From Lamellibrachia columna (lineage: Eukaryota; Annelida; Polychaeta; Sabellida; Siboglinidae), in the NCBI GenBank assembly GCA_963662155.1, contig OY759266.1, positions 13,480,335 through 13,544,334 on the forward strand: 64,000 bases of DNA, given 5' to 3'. The notes below the pieces were generated by a model, which was not told the DNA's origin, made no database searches, and was given only the letters and a program-made list of their open reading frames with translations. The first letter of the stretch is position 1. The number at the start of each line of letters is the position of its first letter. Shown in pieces: positions 1-12,779 of the stretch. A program made the translations under genes and the position numbers.

Positions 1-2720
1 TTCTCATGTCCAACCTACACTGCTCCTTAACTAATGCTGCTTTGTGTCCTCTGGTTCTACTGCCTTCTTTAAGTTTGAAGAACATATTCCTATCAACATC
101 CTCATAACCGTTCACTATTTTAAACACTTCTATTTGGTCTCCTCTTAGTCTCCTGGTCTCTAGTGTTGTCAAACCACATTGTAATAAGCGACTTTCATAA
201 CTAAGGTCTCTTAATTCTGGAATCATCTTAGTTGCTCTTCGTTGTATTCTTTCTAGCTTATCTATGTCTTTTTTACGATATGGCCTCCATGCTTGAATAC
301 AATATTCCAAATGTGGTCTAACTATTGCTTTGTACAGGGGTACAATTAGATGTTTCTCCTTATACGTGATAGTTCTCCTAATTAGCCCTAGAATTTTATT
401 TCCTTTCGAAGCAGCAATCCCACATTGCTCTGAAACTTTCATGTCAGCATTAAATGTTACTCCTAAATCCTTTTCTTGTGTGGTTCTACCTAGTACAGCA
501 TCCCCCATTTTATATTCCTCGTCCATATTTCCATGTCCTATGTGTATACATTTACACTTCCCAAAATTGAATAACATTTGCCATTTTTCTGACCATTTAA
601 CTAATTTTTCTAGATCATCCTGTAAACTTTGTTTATCTGTATCATTAGTAACCTTTCTGAATACTTTTGTATCATCTGCAAATTTGAGTACTTTGTTAGA
701 TATGTCATCCTCCAAATCATTTATATATATGTGGAACCCCACTCAAAACAGATTTCCAGTTTGAAATCTTACCATCTACTATTACTCTCTGTCTTCTGTG
801 TGTAAGCCACTTTTCTATCCAGTTGATTACATCATTGCCTATACCATGGGCTTTTAGTTTAAGTAACAATCTTTGATGTGGCACTTTATCGAAAGCTTTC
901 TGAAAATCTAAGTAGACAACATCCACTGGTGACCCGTCATCTACCCACTTTGTAATTTCTTCTAAAAAACATAAGAGATTGGTTAGACATGACCTTGCTT
1001 TTAGGAATCCATGTTGAGATGTATTTATTAATTTATGTTTTACGAGGAATTTCACCATGTGGTCTCTAATTAATGTTTCGAGTAATTTACATACAACTGA
1101 TGTTAAACTCACTGGTCTGTAATTTTCTGGCTTCTTCCTCGATCCCTTCTTAAATAGTGGCGTAATGTTTGCTTCTTTCCATTCTGAAGGAACTATTCCT
1201 TCTTCTAGTGACAAGTTAAATAAGTTTGCAAGTGGTGTACTAATTTGATCAACAATTTCCTTTAGCAGTTTTGGTGGTATCCCATCAACTCCAGGTGATT
1301 TATTATCTTTCATCTTCTTAATTTTCTTTGCTATCATTTCAGGAGTTACAAATAACTGCCCTAAATGTTCTGATTTGTTGCCCTCAAATTTAGTCAATGG
1401 AACTGGAAGTGAGCTGATATCTTCTGTGGTAAAAACTGAGCTGAAATACTCATTCAGGACCTCTGCCATTTGGAACCCATCTGAAATTATGTTTTCACTG
1501 TTGTTTTCCAGTGGTCCGACCTTATCTCGAACTTTCTGTTTACTCCTTACATAAGCATAGAAACTCTTGCTGTCATTTTTTATATTACCTGCCAATTTTT
1601 GTTCAAAGGTTCTTTTAGATTTTCTAATTTCAGTTGTAGCTAGGTTAAGTGCCTCTTTGTAGTTTGTGTAGTCTTCTACATTTCCAGTGTGTTTATAGAC
1701 CTTCCACAGCATCTGTTTGTGAGCAATTTTTCTAATAGCTTCTTTTGACAGGTGTTTTTTCCTGGATCTTTTCCCTTGTTTTCTTAATGGAATAAATTTC
1801 TCAATAATGCCCTCAATCTCATATTTTAAACAAGTCCAGCATTCTGTTGCTGTCTTGTTCTTCAGCAAGTTATTCCAATCTATATTTGCTAGATATGTTC
1901 TCATCACTTTATATTTGCCTTTGTTGAAGTTCCTCCTCCATTGTTTTTTATATGTATTCCCTGTTTTTACTTTTATATTAAAATGGATTTGGTTATGGTC
2001 ACTTGAACCTAAAGGTTCGTGTACTTTAACATTGTCAACTAATTCATTTTGAGAAGACAAAATTAAATCTAATACATTCCCACCTCTGGTTGGTTCCAAG
2101 ACATGTTGAGTAAGGAAACAATCCTGTGTTAGAAGTAGAAACTGATGGTCGTCACCTCCAGCACTCTCTAATGATTCCCATTGTATATGGCCATGGTTAA
2201 AATCACCCATTATAACACATTCTCCCTTGCTCACCTCCCTTATCGCCTTTTGTAATTTTACATCTTCCTCTTGTCCTATGTTAGGACTACGATAAACTAC
2301 TCCTATTGTTAATGTTGAGTTCCTGGTAACTATGTTACACCAAATTGCTTCCACACTATCTGCTTCACTTTTCAGTGTAATTTCATATGCTTGGATAGAT
2401 TCTTTAATATACAAAATTACTCCACCTCCCCTTCTTTCTCGTCTATCCTTCCTAAACATTACATAGCCTGTCAGTGCTAACTCAGCATCTACTATATCTT
2501 CATTTGCCCATGATTCTGTGATGCCTATTACATGAGGATCAATATCTGCTACCATAATGTCTAACTCACTTTTTTTATTTACTATGCTCCTGGCATTTAA
2601 GCATACACATTTAAGTTCATTGTCTGAAATTATTGGTGAACATTTCTTTGGATGTGTATTTGTAGTAGTACTCCTTTGAGTTTTCTCTGTCAGTTCCCCC
2701 TGCGCATCTAGTTTAAATAA
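1..2720 (-). mobile_element. CR1/jockey-like non-LTR retrotransposon, copy 1 (both ends missing)
   Basis: A minus-strand LINE whose 3' end lies off the window. Its 5' end is truncated near 2720, judged by loss of similarity to the copy at 14046-17995. It has an AP-endonuclease domain, a reverse transcriptase and a conserved C-terminal region. The family recurs at 4215, 14046, 40558, 42508, 61827 and 63961. Confidence 0.9.
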
Positions 2721-2744
2721 TCTAAGGAGGGAGGGAAGGAGTAC
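717..2744 (-). pseudogene. LINE ORF2, endonuclease plus reverse transcriptase (broken)
   Basis: The polyprotein nicks target DNA and reverse-transcribes the element RNA. The open frame runs from 2744; the first Met is at 2555, but similarity begins upstream of it (CVCLNARSIVNKKSELDI), so that Met is not the start of the domain. EN motifs: ITESW, MGDFNHGHIQW, GSSDHNQIHF. RT motifs: SPGVDGIPPKLL, FKKGSRKKPENYRPVSL, YLDFQKAFDKVPHQ. The frame ends in GVPHIYK. Compared with the second copy, about 32 bp are deleted just after GVP, which shifts the frame. The catalytic FADDTKVF and the rest of the C-terminus follow at 1-700 in another frame. The protein is therefore inactive. Confidence 0.9.
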
Positions 2745-2759
2745 TCAAATTTATTTTTT

Positions 2760-2822
2760 GTGGGATGACAGCCTTGACTTCCTGTACACATCAAGGCTTT
2801 GGCGTTTTCAGTGACATCCCAC
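2760..2822. repeat. Nested hairpin next to the LINE junction
   Basis: The outer arms GTGGGATG and CATCCCAC enclose inner arms AGCCTTGA and TCAAGGCT. All lie within 63 bp, just beyond the 5' truncation of LINE copy 1. Confidence 0.6.
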
Positions 2823-4214
2823 CTATTGTTCTAGGACATATTAGTAAATTTAGGTATCTCCAATGTCACCTTATATGTTTACTATGTTGATACATAGTAA
2901 TGTATAGACAACTAGAATTGTGTGGCCATCTATACATGTTTTATTTTTATAGAACACATGCTGGGACAATTAGCAAACATTCTAGTGTTGCTAACTTTAT
3001 GGACAGTTTATGTTTCACTGTGTATACATGCATTATTATTATATTGTACCACAACTGTTGCCAATTGACTTGTCGTGTATATACGTTACGTGAAAACTAC
3101 TGTCATTAAATACTTTTATCCCAGCTCTGCCGTCTTGTGTTTCACACAAAATTTTTATTAAGTCAACTTATATAAATTTAAGTCAATTTATATAAATTTA
3201 CAATTTAATGTACTCTCTTTACATTAACATGTTCATTTAAATAATTTTAAAATAACAATTAAATGATATGCATATTCATATTTTGGGGGAACACCAAATA
3301 CATATTTAGTTTTTTTTATATTTCTAAACTGGCGAGTAACCAAACCACATATGTATTGCTTTTTATGTATATGCTGTGTCTATGTGCAGTTGTAGTATCA
3401 CTGGATTTGTCTGAATACACATTTCTTGATCGAATGACTGATAACACATTCACAGCTCACATCCAGCGGATACACAATCCTGTGCATTCAATGTGTATTC
3501 GACGGTTATGCGCCAGTCAAGGCAGTAAGTGCAAATGCCACACAATTTCTTTTGTGCAACTGCCTCGATGTAAATACTTACTAAATAGTGTTATTATTTA
3601 GGCTTGGACAAGGATATCCTACAGCAATTTACCTTATTTCTGCATGTGCTTACATAGGGGTATATATACGAAGCGTTAATCGGAACAACAATAACAGGAA
3701 AATTGTATAAAGCCTGTGCCGGATTAGCCATGGTACAGGTGGTGTACTCGTACTCAGCACTCACCCCTCCTCCCACAATAAAGATGTGTAACTAATTTTT
3801 TACAATGCAAATAAAGGTTATTACATATACCGCATGTTGTATTTTTTTGTAGTTATGTGAGGAAGTTTTTTAGTCCTAGTTTCCATTTAGGTAGGGGAAT
3901 TATATCCGGAGTAGGTGTGTCTGTATACCTACATTACCATCTCCGGACAAAATAAATGTATGTTGTGATGTGATGCTAGGTCTACTGATTTTGTATAATA
4001 AAAAGTGTAAAGATCATCTTATAAGCAATTAGCCACATCACTGGTATTTCTCCTATTCAATACATATGAAGTGTCAACATGTACGTGACTGAATTATTTT
4101 AAATAAACAAGATGCAGACAAATTATGTTGCATTACTGCAAGGTCAAAATAATAACGATCGTTAGGGGTTTTGTCCGTGAGGAGTTATGTCCATACTCCA
4201 TTTGTAACAATATT
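2823..4214. other. Unassigned AT-rich sequence
   Basis: No gene or known element seen. Small items: a 17-bp duplication (AGTCAATTTATATAAATTTA-like) near 3161-3200 and a spaced inverted repeat TCCGGAG...CTCCGGA near 3905-3955. Confidence 0.5.
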
Positions 4215-4340
4215 TAACAAGATTGCCATCCAAGGCAAAGGCCCAGATGACAAGCAGACAAGGACACCATGGGCTTATCAAGAGTCAGCACCTAACTGTC
4301 ATTTTCAAACTAGCCTCCTGATGGGGACAGGCTTTTAATT
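4215..4340 (-). mobile_element. LINE 3'-end fragment (CR1/jockey-like family)
   Basis: On the minus strand it matches the terminal 110-125 bp of the LINE family seen at 61827, including the GATGGCAA...TTG(T/C)CATC hairpin and the adjoining TGGCTTATC block. It is considerably diverged. Confidence 0.7.
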
Positions 4341-5058
4341 GACGCCATTCATTCGTTGGTGGTCACTTCACTGATGTGGGTTCCAGACCAGGGGTAAGCT
4401 TACTGTCTTTAACATCTGTATCAATAAACCTGCCAAGCAGCAGTATGAGTTACACCAGCAGACAGCTTTAAAACACCATTGTTACTTTGCAACATTTTCA
4501 TTCAAATAAATATAAGAAACTTTTACAATAGTTGGTTCATGGAGTTCTTTACATATAACTGGCCATTGATGGTAATGATAATGAAACTGACAATGATGGC
4601 TTGTAATGATAATGAAAAGTTATGTAGTCCCATAATGATAATAATACATTTCTGTTTTTACGTAATTATTGTGGTAAGGATACTGTGTGTTTCATTTATT
4701 ACACGTCAAAATCACACTAGCAGTTACAATAGTGTAGCACGTTGATTAATTAATTATTAATATGTAAATTAATGTTATATATTTTGTTGAATGTGTGTAT
4801 GAGCAATGAAAGGATGCTTTTAATTCACGTGTATTATGAGAAAGTAATTAATGTTATTTAATATGAACAATTAAAATTGTTTCTGAGCTATATCTTCTTC
4901 CCATTAATCACTGGCAAGGCGGTACTACATCACGATTTCTCCGCAGGATATTGCTGCGAAAACAGACAACACAGAATACCTCCCTCCCTCCGTCCCTCCC
5001 AACAATACTCCTACCCATCAGAAGGAAACCAGACGTGCAATATAAGCATAATAAAAAA
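4341..5058. other. Unassigned AT-rich sequence
   Basis: No supported feature. Short open frames here carry no recognisable motif. Confidence 0.5.
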
Positions 5059-5325
5059 AACCTTTGTTCACCAAACGACAGATATTTAAACCCTGCGTTC
5101 TTTTAAATTTAATTATATTAACAATGACATACAATGAATTGTCCCTTTAAAGATGCGCATGACATGCAATATCATCAGTATGTTTTAATTACAAAAACAA
5201 TAACCTTTGCTCACCAAACGACAAATAATTTAACCCAATGCATTCTTTTAAATTAAATTATATTTACAATGACATGCAATGAGATGTCCCCTTGTAGTTG
5301 CGCATGCGCATAACATCTAATATCG
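5059..5325. repeat. Diverged direct tandem duplication, period about 143 bp
   Basis: AACCTTTGTTCACCAAACGA at 5059 recurs as AACCTTTGCTCACCAAACGA at 5202. The similarity continues through the CTTTTAAAT, ACAATGACATRCAATGA and TGCGCATG blocks of both units. Confidence 0.85.
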
Positions 5326-7020
5326 ACCACATAATTTTCATACAAATAATATTTGCAACATCGAATATTTAATTAAATAAAATATGAAATATTACGTTAG
5401 AACACACTATATGTGCTCTACAAATGTTGCGTTTAATATGAAAACTGTGAAGAATGTGTTAATTTTTTTTCTAGAATTTCTTTGTTTGAAATTTTTTTAG
5501 AGCCTATATTTTCTAAATTTTTTTCTCTTAATTTTTTTATGTTGCGTAATTGTATGCCCAGTACACACAAACATCGCCTTCGCGGTTCTGATGGCACCGA
5601 GGCGTGACTAATGCACAAATCGCACACGCGCCATATTTATCATGCAATCGGTTCCGCTGTTTTGATGTGTAAAACTTATTAAAAGTGGCCTAAAACACAA
5701 TATTTTAAAAGAATATATGAACTTTTTTTACTGGAACATATGCGGAATGATGTAAGGAACGCTTTCAGGTACAAAAATGCTGTAAAAACCGTCGGCATAA
5801 AGCCGTAATAATTTAGGCCAGTTAAGTAAACGATTACCGACTTCACGTTCAACATTGATGACGTTACACTGCTGGCTCGAACCACGCCTTACAATTTACA
5901 TGTCATGCAATGATCGCTTTCTTTTTTTCACATCTGGGGATACCACTGATAAATGCATTATTATTTTTGGGCGCCCATTATTTTGGCTTACTTGTCGTCG
6001 TGGATTTGTGTCGTCCAACTCTGAGGCAACAGCGAGAACAGTTGAGAGCGGCACCGCGGAGTCGAAGTCGAAGGGGGTGATTCCCGAAAGGGACGCTGTG
6101 CAGCCCTATCGCCCGCCTAGCAGACGCTTCCCATGACAAAACAACTACACGCGACATCCTCTTGCATGAATAAAGCACCGTTCGATTGTTTTACGATTGG
6201 TACATTAGCACACGGGACAATTTTAATATCGAACTACGTCATCGCTACAATGGGCAATGTCAGTCCTATAAATCATCCATTGTCGCCCATGCGTTGTCCG
6301 CTCACGAAGTAGCCACCCGAAAAGGTAAATTTGTCATCCTATTAATAGCATGCGTTTTGGCTGGAATTGAATTTTTATTCGACATAATCTATTATGTATT
6401 TTTTCAATAAATTGTAAATAACATACATAGTTGTAAACTTAATTACCACTAAAAGTAGAACAATGGAAATATAATGAAACACTGACAGATCAATTAGAAA
6501 ATGTTGAAGGGAGATGCTTGAACTGACAGATACTGCATTCCCAAAACAAAAATGCACTAGCTGGCTTTATGCATCTAACTATAAGATAAATTACTTAATT
6601 AAGTTGAATTTTAAATACCCAAATGGTATAGCAGTTTATCCATATTAAAAATACGTAATCATGGCATTAATACAATTATTAATTAACTCACATTTCATAT
6701 ATTATATGAAGAGTAAAGCCTATGCATTTTTTTAATCAAGTAATTGAATTGCCCTACTTAATATAAGCACACTGGTTATTCCACATCTTTAAAATGTTGT
6801 CATTTTACACTAATACATGCTGGGTTTTTTTGTGGTCCTACAAAATGTTATTTTGAAATTACTGTGCAGGAGAGCAATATATATTTCTACTGCACATTTT
6901 ATTACACATTACAGGTGATTAGTTTTGCCTGTTGCCTTCACCCACCCATCACACCTTCCTAGAAATGTGTTGCTGTTGGCTTCATGGTCACAGCTCTAAT
7001 GACAGGAACTATCCATTGTA
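5326..7020. other. Unassigned; one GC-richer patch
   Basis: Mostly AT-rich sequence with no recognised gene. The patch 5990-6140 is clearly GC-richer than its surroundings and has overlapping open frames on both strands, but no motif I can name. Confidence 0.4.
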
Positions 7021-7185
7021 TGGGGGAGAGTTATTTTGCACATTGGGGGAGAGCAGGGAGAACTGTAGGGAAGAGCTGGAGAACTGCATGGAAAAGCAGG
7101 GAGATCTATAAGCAGTAGGGGACAGCGGGGAGAACTGTAGGGGAGAGTGCAAATAACTGTAGAGAGCATGGAGAATTGGGACAAT
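7021..7185. repeat. G-rich subterminal repeats of the pogo-like element
   Basis: Imperfect repeats of a GGGGAGAGCAGGGAGAACTG-like unit. Further matches occur near 10155-10195 and at the right end (10519-10539). Confidence 0.75.
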
Positions 7186-7330
7186 AATGTTTTGTTTGTT
7201 ATGTTTTCTTTCCGCACACCTTAAGTGTCTATTATAGCCAAATATTTTTGCCTGCCCAATGTCATATAGCTAAAAATGTAATATAGAGCCATACCCCGAG
7301 ACGTCACAATAGAAGTTTCTTCAGATTATT

Positions 7331-7471
7331 GTGAAGTGGGACACCATCAGGGTGAAGTGGGACACCTATTGGGGTAAAGTGGGATACCACCGGGGTGAAG
7401 TGGGACACTTATTGGGGTAAAGTGGGACACCACCAGGGTGAAGTGGGACACCTATTGGGGTAAAGTAGGAC
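7331..7471. repeat. Tandem repeat of GTGAAGTGGGACACC type, 21-22 bp units
   Basis: Six to seven units alternate between TGAAGTGGGACACC and TAAAGTGGGACACC forms, making a dimer of about 43 bp. A single inverted match lies at the element's right end (10496-10515). This looks like a subterminal motif amplified on one side only. Confidence 0.9.
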
Positions 7472-8375
7472 ATTAATAAAGATAGCATTTTCAACTACTG
7501 CATCACAACAATTTATGTTAATCTAACACTATTTGTATATATTTTATTCATCATCACAGTGCACATATGCCTGTTTGACCTTCACATGCATCTACAGGAA
7601 TTACAATTAATGTATTCGTCCTGTTAAGCCTACATACCATAATAAACGTACACCCCATTTTTTTTAAGGTTCAGTGATGACAGAAGTCTGAGAAAATCTA
7701 AAGTTGCCTATATCAACTCTGGTATATTTTTTACCACATGTGAATGTATAAAAGGCTGGTAACACCAACCCATGCAGTCCCTTCATTGAACATATTGACA
7801 TTCACTTCCGTTGAGTTTTGTGTCTTGCCCGAATTTTCACGCTCCCACATGGTTAATTATAATGTCTCAGTGTCTGTATAACAGCCAGTCGTTTACTAAG
7901 TTTTAGAATAGATACTGCACATCTGTCATGCTGAACGCTTGCCACTGCTAACTTTTACCGATGTTTTATTCATACTTAGTTTTAAATACATGGTAGCCAC
8001 ATACAGTTGTCTAAAATGTATAAGTTTCCAACTCAGGGCAATATGCAGATCTCAACGGATGCCATTTGCAAAGTTTTGTTGTGGTGCCAACCATAGTGCC
8101 ATCTGGTGGATAAAAACAGTGGTGCCTCCTTCATCATTAGTCTTTTACATAGATTTTGGCAAAAAATACATTTTGTGAATTTCCCTGCATCTAAAAATTG
8201 TTCAAGCATTGTACACTTATTAGTATGAATACTGTATGTCTATCTAAGCTCTGACTAAGGTTGTAAATGTCGAGATTGGCCTGAAAATTTAACTTACATG
8301 ACAAATTATTAGTTATATTATCAATCCAACAACACTTCCAAGCAACTCAAGGCAGTCATTTTCCTTTTAGGTTAG

Positions 8376-9905
8376 TCAATACTTGGCGTTCATATCATCC
8401 TCGTCTGAGGAAGAACTGCCAAGTTGATTTTTACAGCAGGTGCTCTGCTTCTGCATCAATCGTTTCTTTGAATTCTTTACCGATTCCTTTCTTGTTTTCT
8501 CTGCTAATCTTAATTCTGCTTCCTCTCACTTGTCACTTCAGCTCTGGTGTTGATGTGACAATCATCATCTTCCCTCTTTTCCTTCCACAATTTGTTCCTG
8601 TTCTTTCAGGGGAAGGGGCTGAACATGTGGAATTGTAGGCCATTGATAGATGTATTTTGATGCATTGGCTCATTAACCAATATTATGTTATTAAATCTTT
8701 ATCAAAAACGTAAGCAAATATGAATCACAATTTTATATCAACTTCTTCATTAAACGCTCATAGCTTAGTAGCATCAACATGTTTCACACTGAAGGCTAGA
8801 CGGCTTTTCATGCTTCCTCGTTTAAGATGTTGAATGACTTCAGTGTTAGTAGATAACATTATTTATTTAAGTGTTGTAAATTACTAACCTTTGGGTAGCC
8901 CAAGAGATGTTCAGGAATGATGGTATCAAGGCTACTCGTTCAGATGTCTCATCCAGTGTCGATGGGTGGTCAGTTGATGTGGATTGGCCTGGTACCTGGC
9001 CGTCATCCATTTGCTGGTTTTGGGCAGTCCAATCGATAATAGAGGCTGGAAGAAACTCATCATCTTCAAATACATCTTGGTTGAATGGCCATATGCCAGA
9101 AGCTTTGAAACTAGAGGTTATGTAGGTCGGACAAGCTGCCTTTGTCATTGCAGCACCGACGAGTTGTGCTATCTGGTACCTGATCAATGGTTTTCCAGGG
9201 TTTCTCATCATCCAGCTGTTCGCTTCTCCATTGAAATAGTTCTTCAATGGCCCAAACACAGATCTGTCTAGGGGTTGTGTTTTATGGCTCGTGTGTGGAG
9301 GCAGCGTCATGGCCTGAACGCCATGTTCTTTTGCATACTCCATTGTGTCCACAGAAACATGGCTTTCATGATCGTCCATAGTTAGAATAATAGGGTTTAC
9401 ATTGGAGGTGTTGGTGTGTTGGTATGCTTCGCAGTATGCTCCATAACTTTCCTGAAGAGTTCACAATTCATCCACCTGGATTCATATGCCAAATCCAGTG
9501 AGCCTTCAGGTGCCCCAATAAGATATGTCTTGATAGTTCTTTCTTGGAAACACAAATACCCGGGGCAAAGCTATATGAGTTGCAGAAACTGTAGTACAGA
9601 CACTCACAAGTTCTCCTCGCTCACATGAAGTTACTTGCCCCACCTGCTTCTGGCCTTTCATGCTAATAACGTTTTGAACTTTTATACTGTGGTGTACCCA
9701 GATTCATCCAGGCTATAAATTCTTCTACCATCAATGCTGTTTTCTTTAATGACTTTTTCAAGATATCAAATAATTCACTGACAGTAGGCCTATTAAAGGC
9801 AGAAGCACGTGCCAGTGAGGTTGGCTCAGGGCGACGGATTGGAAGTGTTGGGTGTTGTTTCAACACACCAGTGAGCCATTCCTTGACCGACATTTTTTTC
9901 AACCA
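8376..9905 (-). pseudogene. pogo/Tigger-type DDE_1 transposase remnant
   Basis: The transposase would cut and join the element ends. The clearest part is 8867-9379: MDDHESHVSVDTMEYAKEHG, then LPPHTSHKTQPLDRSVFGPL and SGIWPFNQDVF. This supplies the second and third catalytic Asp of the DDD triad. The first (LDESGYTTV) can be read near 9700, but only in a shifted frame. Upstream, 9663-9902 gives LPIRRPEPTSLARASAFNRP, typical of the region after the DNA-binding domain. The C-terminus appears to resume at 8376-8620 (VTSTPE; GSSSSDEDDMNAKY, stop at 8376). It is separated by a possible intron whose donor follows CCAAAG near 8889 and whose acceptor TTCAG lies near 8623. Several frameshifts and stops make it non-functional. 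Confidence 0.8.
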
Positions 9906-10541
9906 ACATCATCACGTTTGGCATTCATATCTTGTTTTTTAGTGCCGTCACATAAGCCAACTCTCTCAATTTCGTTGCCCATCGTTGGAGTTCATGAAAC
10001 ATCCAGATGTAATTTCCAATTGTCACCAGCCTCAGAAAGTTAATTAATCATGGGTGTAATTGACAAGGACGACTATATACAGGTTAAAAGTAATTAATAT
10101 TAAAAAAGTTAGAAATTGACAAGTTTGAAAGTTGACAAGGAACATTCATCAAGACCGGGGAGAACTGCAACATTGCATCCCAGTTCTCCCCACACCAAAT
10201 CTTTAAGAAAATGGCTGCACAGTACTTCATCTCTGTCATAAACGATCCTAGTTTCTGATTTTTTTACAAATGCCTATATAATACACTGTAACCATCTTAC
10301 ACTAGTAGATCAAGTGTATTTGCTACAGGAATGAAAGTTTAGAGATGTGAGAAAATACTTTTTGAGACAAAAAAACAGCTGTTGTTGTTGGAACTTTCAG
10401 AAATGATCTCACCATCATAACAGCACATGGAATGCAAGTGGTCCAGGTATGCAGAAAGAAGTTAACTTGAACCTGAAAATGCTGTAAATAGGTAGAGGTG
10501 TCCCACTTCACCACCGTCCCAGTTCTCCCCGCTCTCCCCTA

Positions 10542-12779
10542 CATGTCCTCATTAAGGTTGCCATTAACCACTTGTATCACAACGTACTGATTCTTGATGA
10601 GTTCTTTGTGTCTGACAAATTCTTTTCCAAGTAACATATTAAAGTTTATGTTGAAGCTGAAAATCACTGTTCTGCCTAAATTTCTCCCAAATTGGTCAAA
10701 AATATACAAAATAAATGTGGCAGAACGCCATCTGGAAATTTAAATATGCAGTCTTTTATTAGGTAATAAAAGGTTATGCACAGTGAAAAAATGGTGGTCA
10801 TACATTCTCATTTGGGGTGCTGAAAGTCGTAGATATAGATAAAAAGTTAGTTTATGATTGAATTATTCTGAAAATATAGTACCGGTAAGTATAGATACCA
10901 ACTAAACTAAAAGATTATTGCCAGTATTACTGACAATACAGGGCTGCAATTTGGATGTTGCAATAATGAAATACAAGCTGCTGAAATCATTCTAGAATTT
11001 TGCATAGACAATCTGTACCAATATATCTACATCTTCAACAAATTTCAGATACTTAGCTTGAAAACTTGTTAAGTTAGAGGCACATGAAAACATGTAAAAA
11101 ATAATGGGTACGATTGTGGTCACTTATCCCTTGTTCATATTTATACCAGGGCATTACAGAGACAATTTGCAACTGCTTAGTTCTTTTGCACAAGTGGTCA
11201 AGTATAGCCACTTAGTCATTGGTTACAATTTAAGTAAATTCTGAGGCATCAACTTTTTGACCGTTGGTTGATTTCACGTGGAATGACCCAGGTACATATA
11301 GATACATATATTCTAGAACTATGTATTCAGAAGGTTTGTTTTTGCATTTGACAACAATATTTACATCATTTCTTACTAGAAATGGAACAGGTAGTAAAAT
11401 CAGCTGTAGGATTTGATACTGCATTGTGATCTATTGATTAGAAAAAACACAAAATATGTGTACTTGAAATATTTTTTTTAACATGAAGCCATTTGAATAG
11501 GGATTCCAAAATTGGTGCATTACATAGGCATTGCATCTGCCTTTCACATAGATACATTGGAATTTTAGCTCCAAGGCCACATAGCATTTTTGACTGCTAA
11601 TTACAGGCTACTTTTCACTAATATATACCAACTTTAGAGATAAGTATTTCATAAACTAATCAAGTTAGAAACGTCAAACTTCTTATATACCTACATATGT
11701 CGGAGTGCTATTGATCAAAATAAGAACAATTTGTGCTCTAACAAGTTTTATTGTTGAAATATGGGTCTAAGATCACTCGGCTCAATTTTGCATATAAAAA
11801 CACACAACTTCAATGACAGATTGTGGGAGAATTGAACTACTATAGTATGTATATTACTATCGACATATAATGGAGAATAAACAGGCCAAATCTCAGAGTT
11901 CTAGCATAAATTGTTTTTGAGTTATTGGTATTTTAAGTAGAACAAGAAATCTTCGTGATTTCCGAGAATTGGCAAAATAACTATTTGTGCTATAGGCCTA
12001 TGGTTTGACATGTGGGGTTAAATTGACCTATGGATTAATTGGTAATTTTTTGTTGAATTCAAAAATATGAGTGCAACATGCCTTGGTCGATCTGAGACGG
12101 AATGTCACATGTCACTTAAAATGGCGAATTATCATTACTGAATTAACAATAATGAAATACAAAATATTTTTGGGAAAGCTTATTTTGGCTGTTTTCTACA
12201 CTTCAAAGGGGTGTGGACCCTTCATCAGCATATGACTATAGGAAAATTTATTTCCTGAAAGATCTCGTTGAGACAAAACAAATGATATATTTTAGTGAAA
12301 TAAATAAGCCAGTGTTCCTTGTAGTTCGAAAGGTCATTACACTTGTTTAATATATTAGTACCTGTGATAGTTCACTTTCTATACATGTACAATAATATAT
12401 TTGTGCTTGGGATGTATTTGTTAAACGTTTTCTCTGTTTGGTAGTGTTGAAGTTTTTGCAGTCTCCCACTGTGTTTTTTAAACGTGACATTATAATATCA
12501 GATGCCATTACAAGGGAAAGTTATGTTGCAACTTCAAAATGCATTCATTGAGAAGTACGACTTACAGTGAGTTGGTGAATTGTAAAAGTCATGATGTAAG
12601 TCGAAATGTATTCATGTGTCAAAAATCATTAAGTAATAGTCACACTTGCTTTAGTATAGTTACGATCCAATGTGTTTGATTACATAGTATCATATGAAAG
12701 AAATGTACATCAGAACTGATCGAACTTTGTTTGATTACATAGTGTCACTCCTCTTTGAAACCACCTCTTTATCGTCTTT
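10542..12779. other. Unassigned AT-rich sequence
   Basis: No supported gene. Near 12192-12232 the minus strand has CTGATGAAGGGTCCACACCC followed by CTTTGAAG, a weak echo of a hammerhead core (see rejected items). Confidence 0.5.

Larger units (their letters stand above)
7021..10539 (-). mobile_element. pogo/Tigger-like DNA transposon, about 3.5 kb
   Basis: The ends are inverted and TA-flanked. The left end starts TGGGGGAGAG and contains GGGGGAGAGCAGGGAGAACTG at 7045. The right end, read inward on the minus strand, starts GGGGAGAGCGGGGAGAACTG and then has GTGAAGTGGGACACC. A TA dinucleotide stands outside each end (7019-7020 and 10540-10541), as expected for this superfamily. The minus-strand transposase remnant inside fits. 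The exact left boundary is uncertain because the terminal motif occurs twice there. Confidence 0.75.

Noticed and set aside
12192..12232. Hammerhead-like core on the minus strand (CTGATGAAGGG...CCCCTTTGAAG)
   Set aside because: GAAA is replaced by GAAG, the stem II register is poor and no stem I partner is seen; there is no Penelope-like coding nearby.
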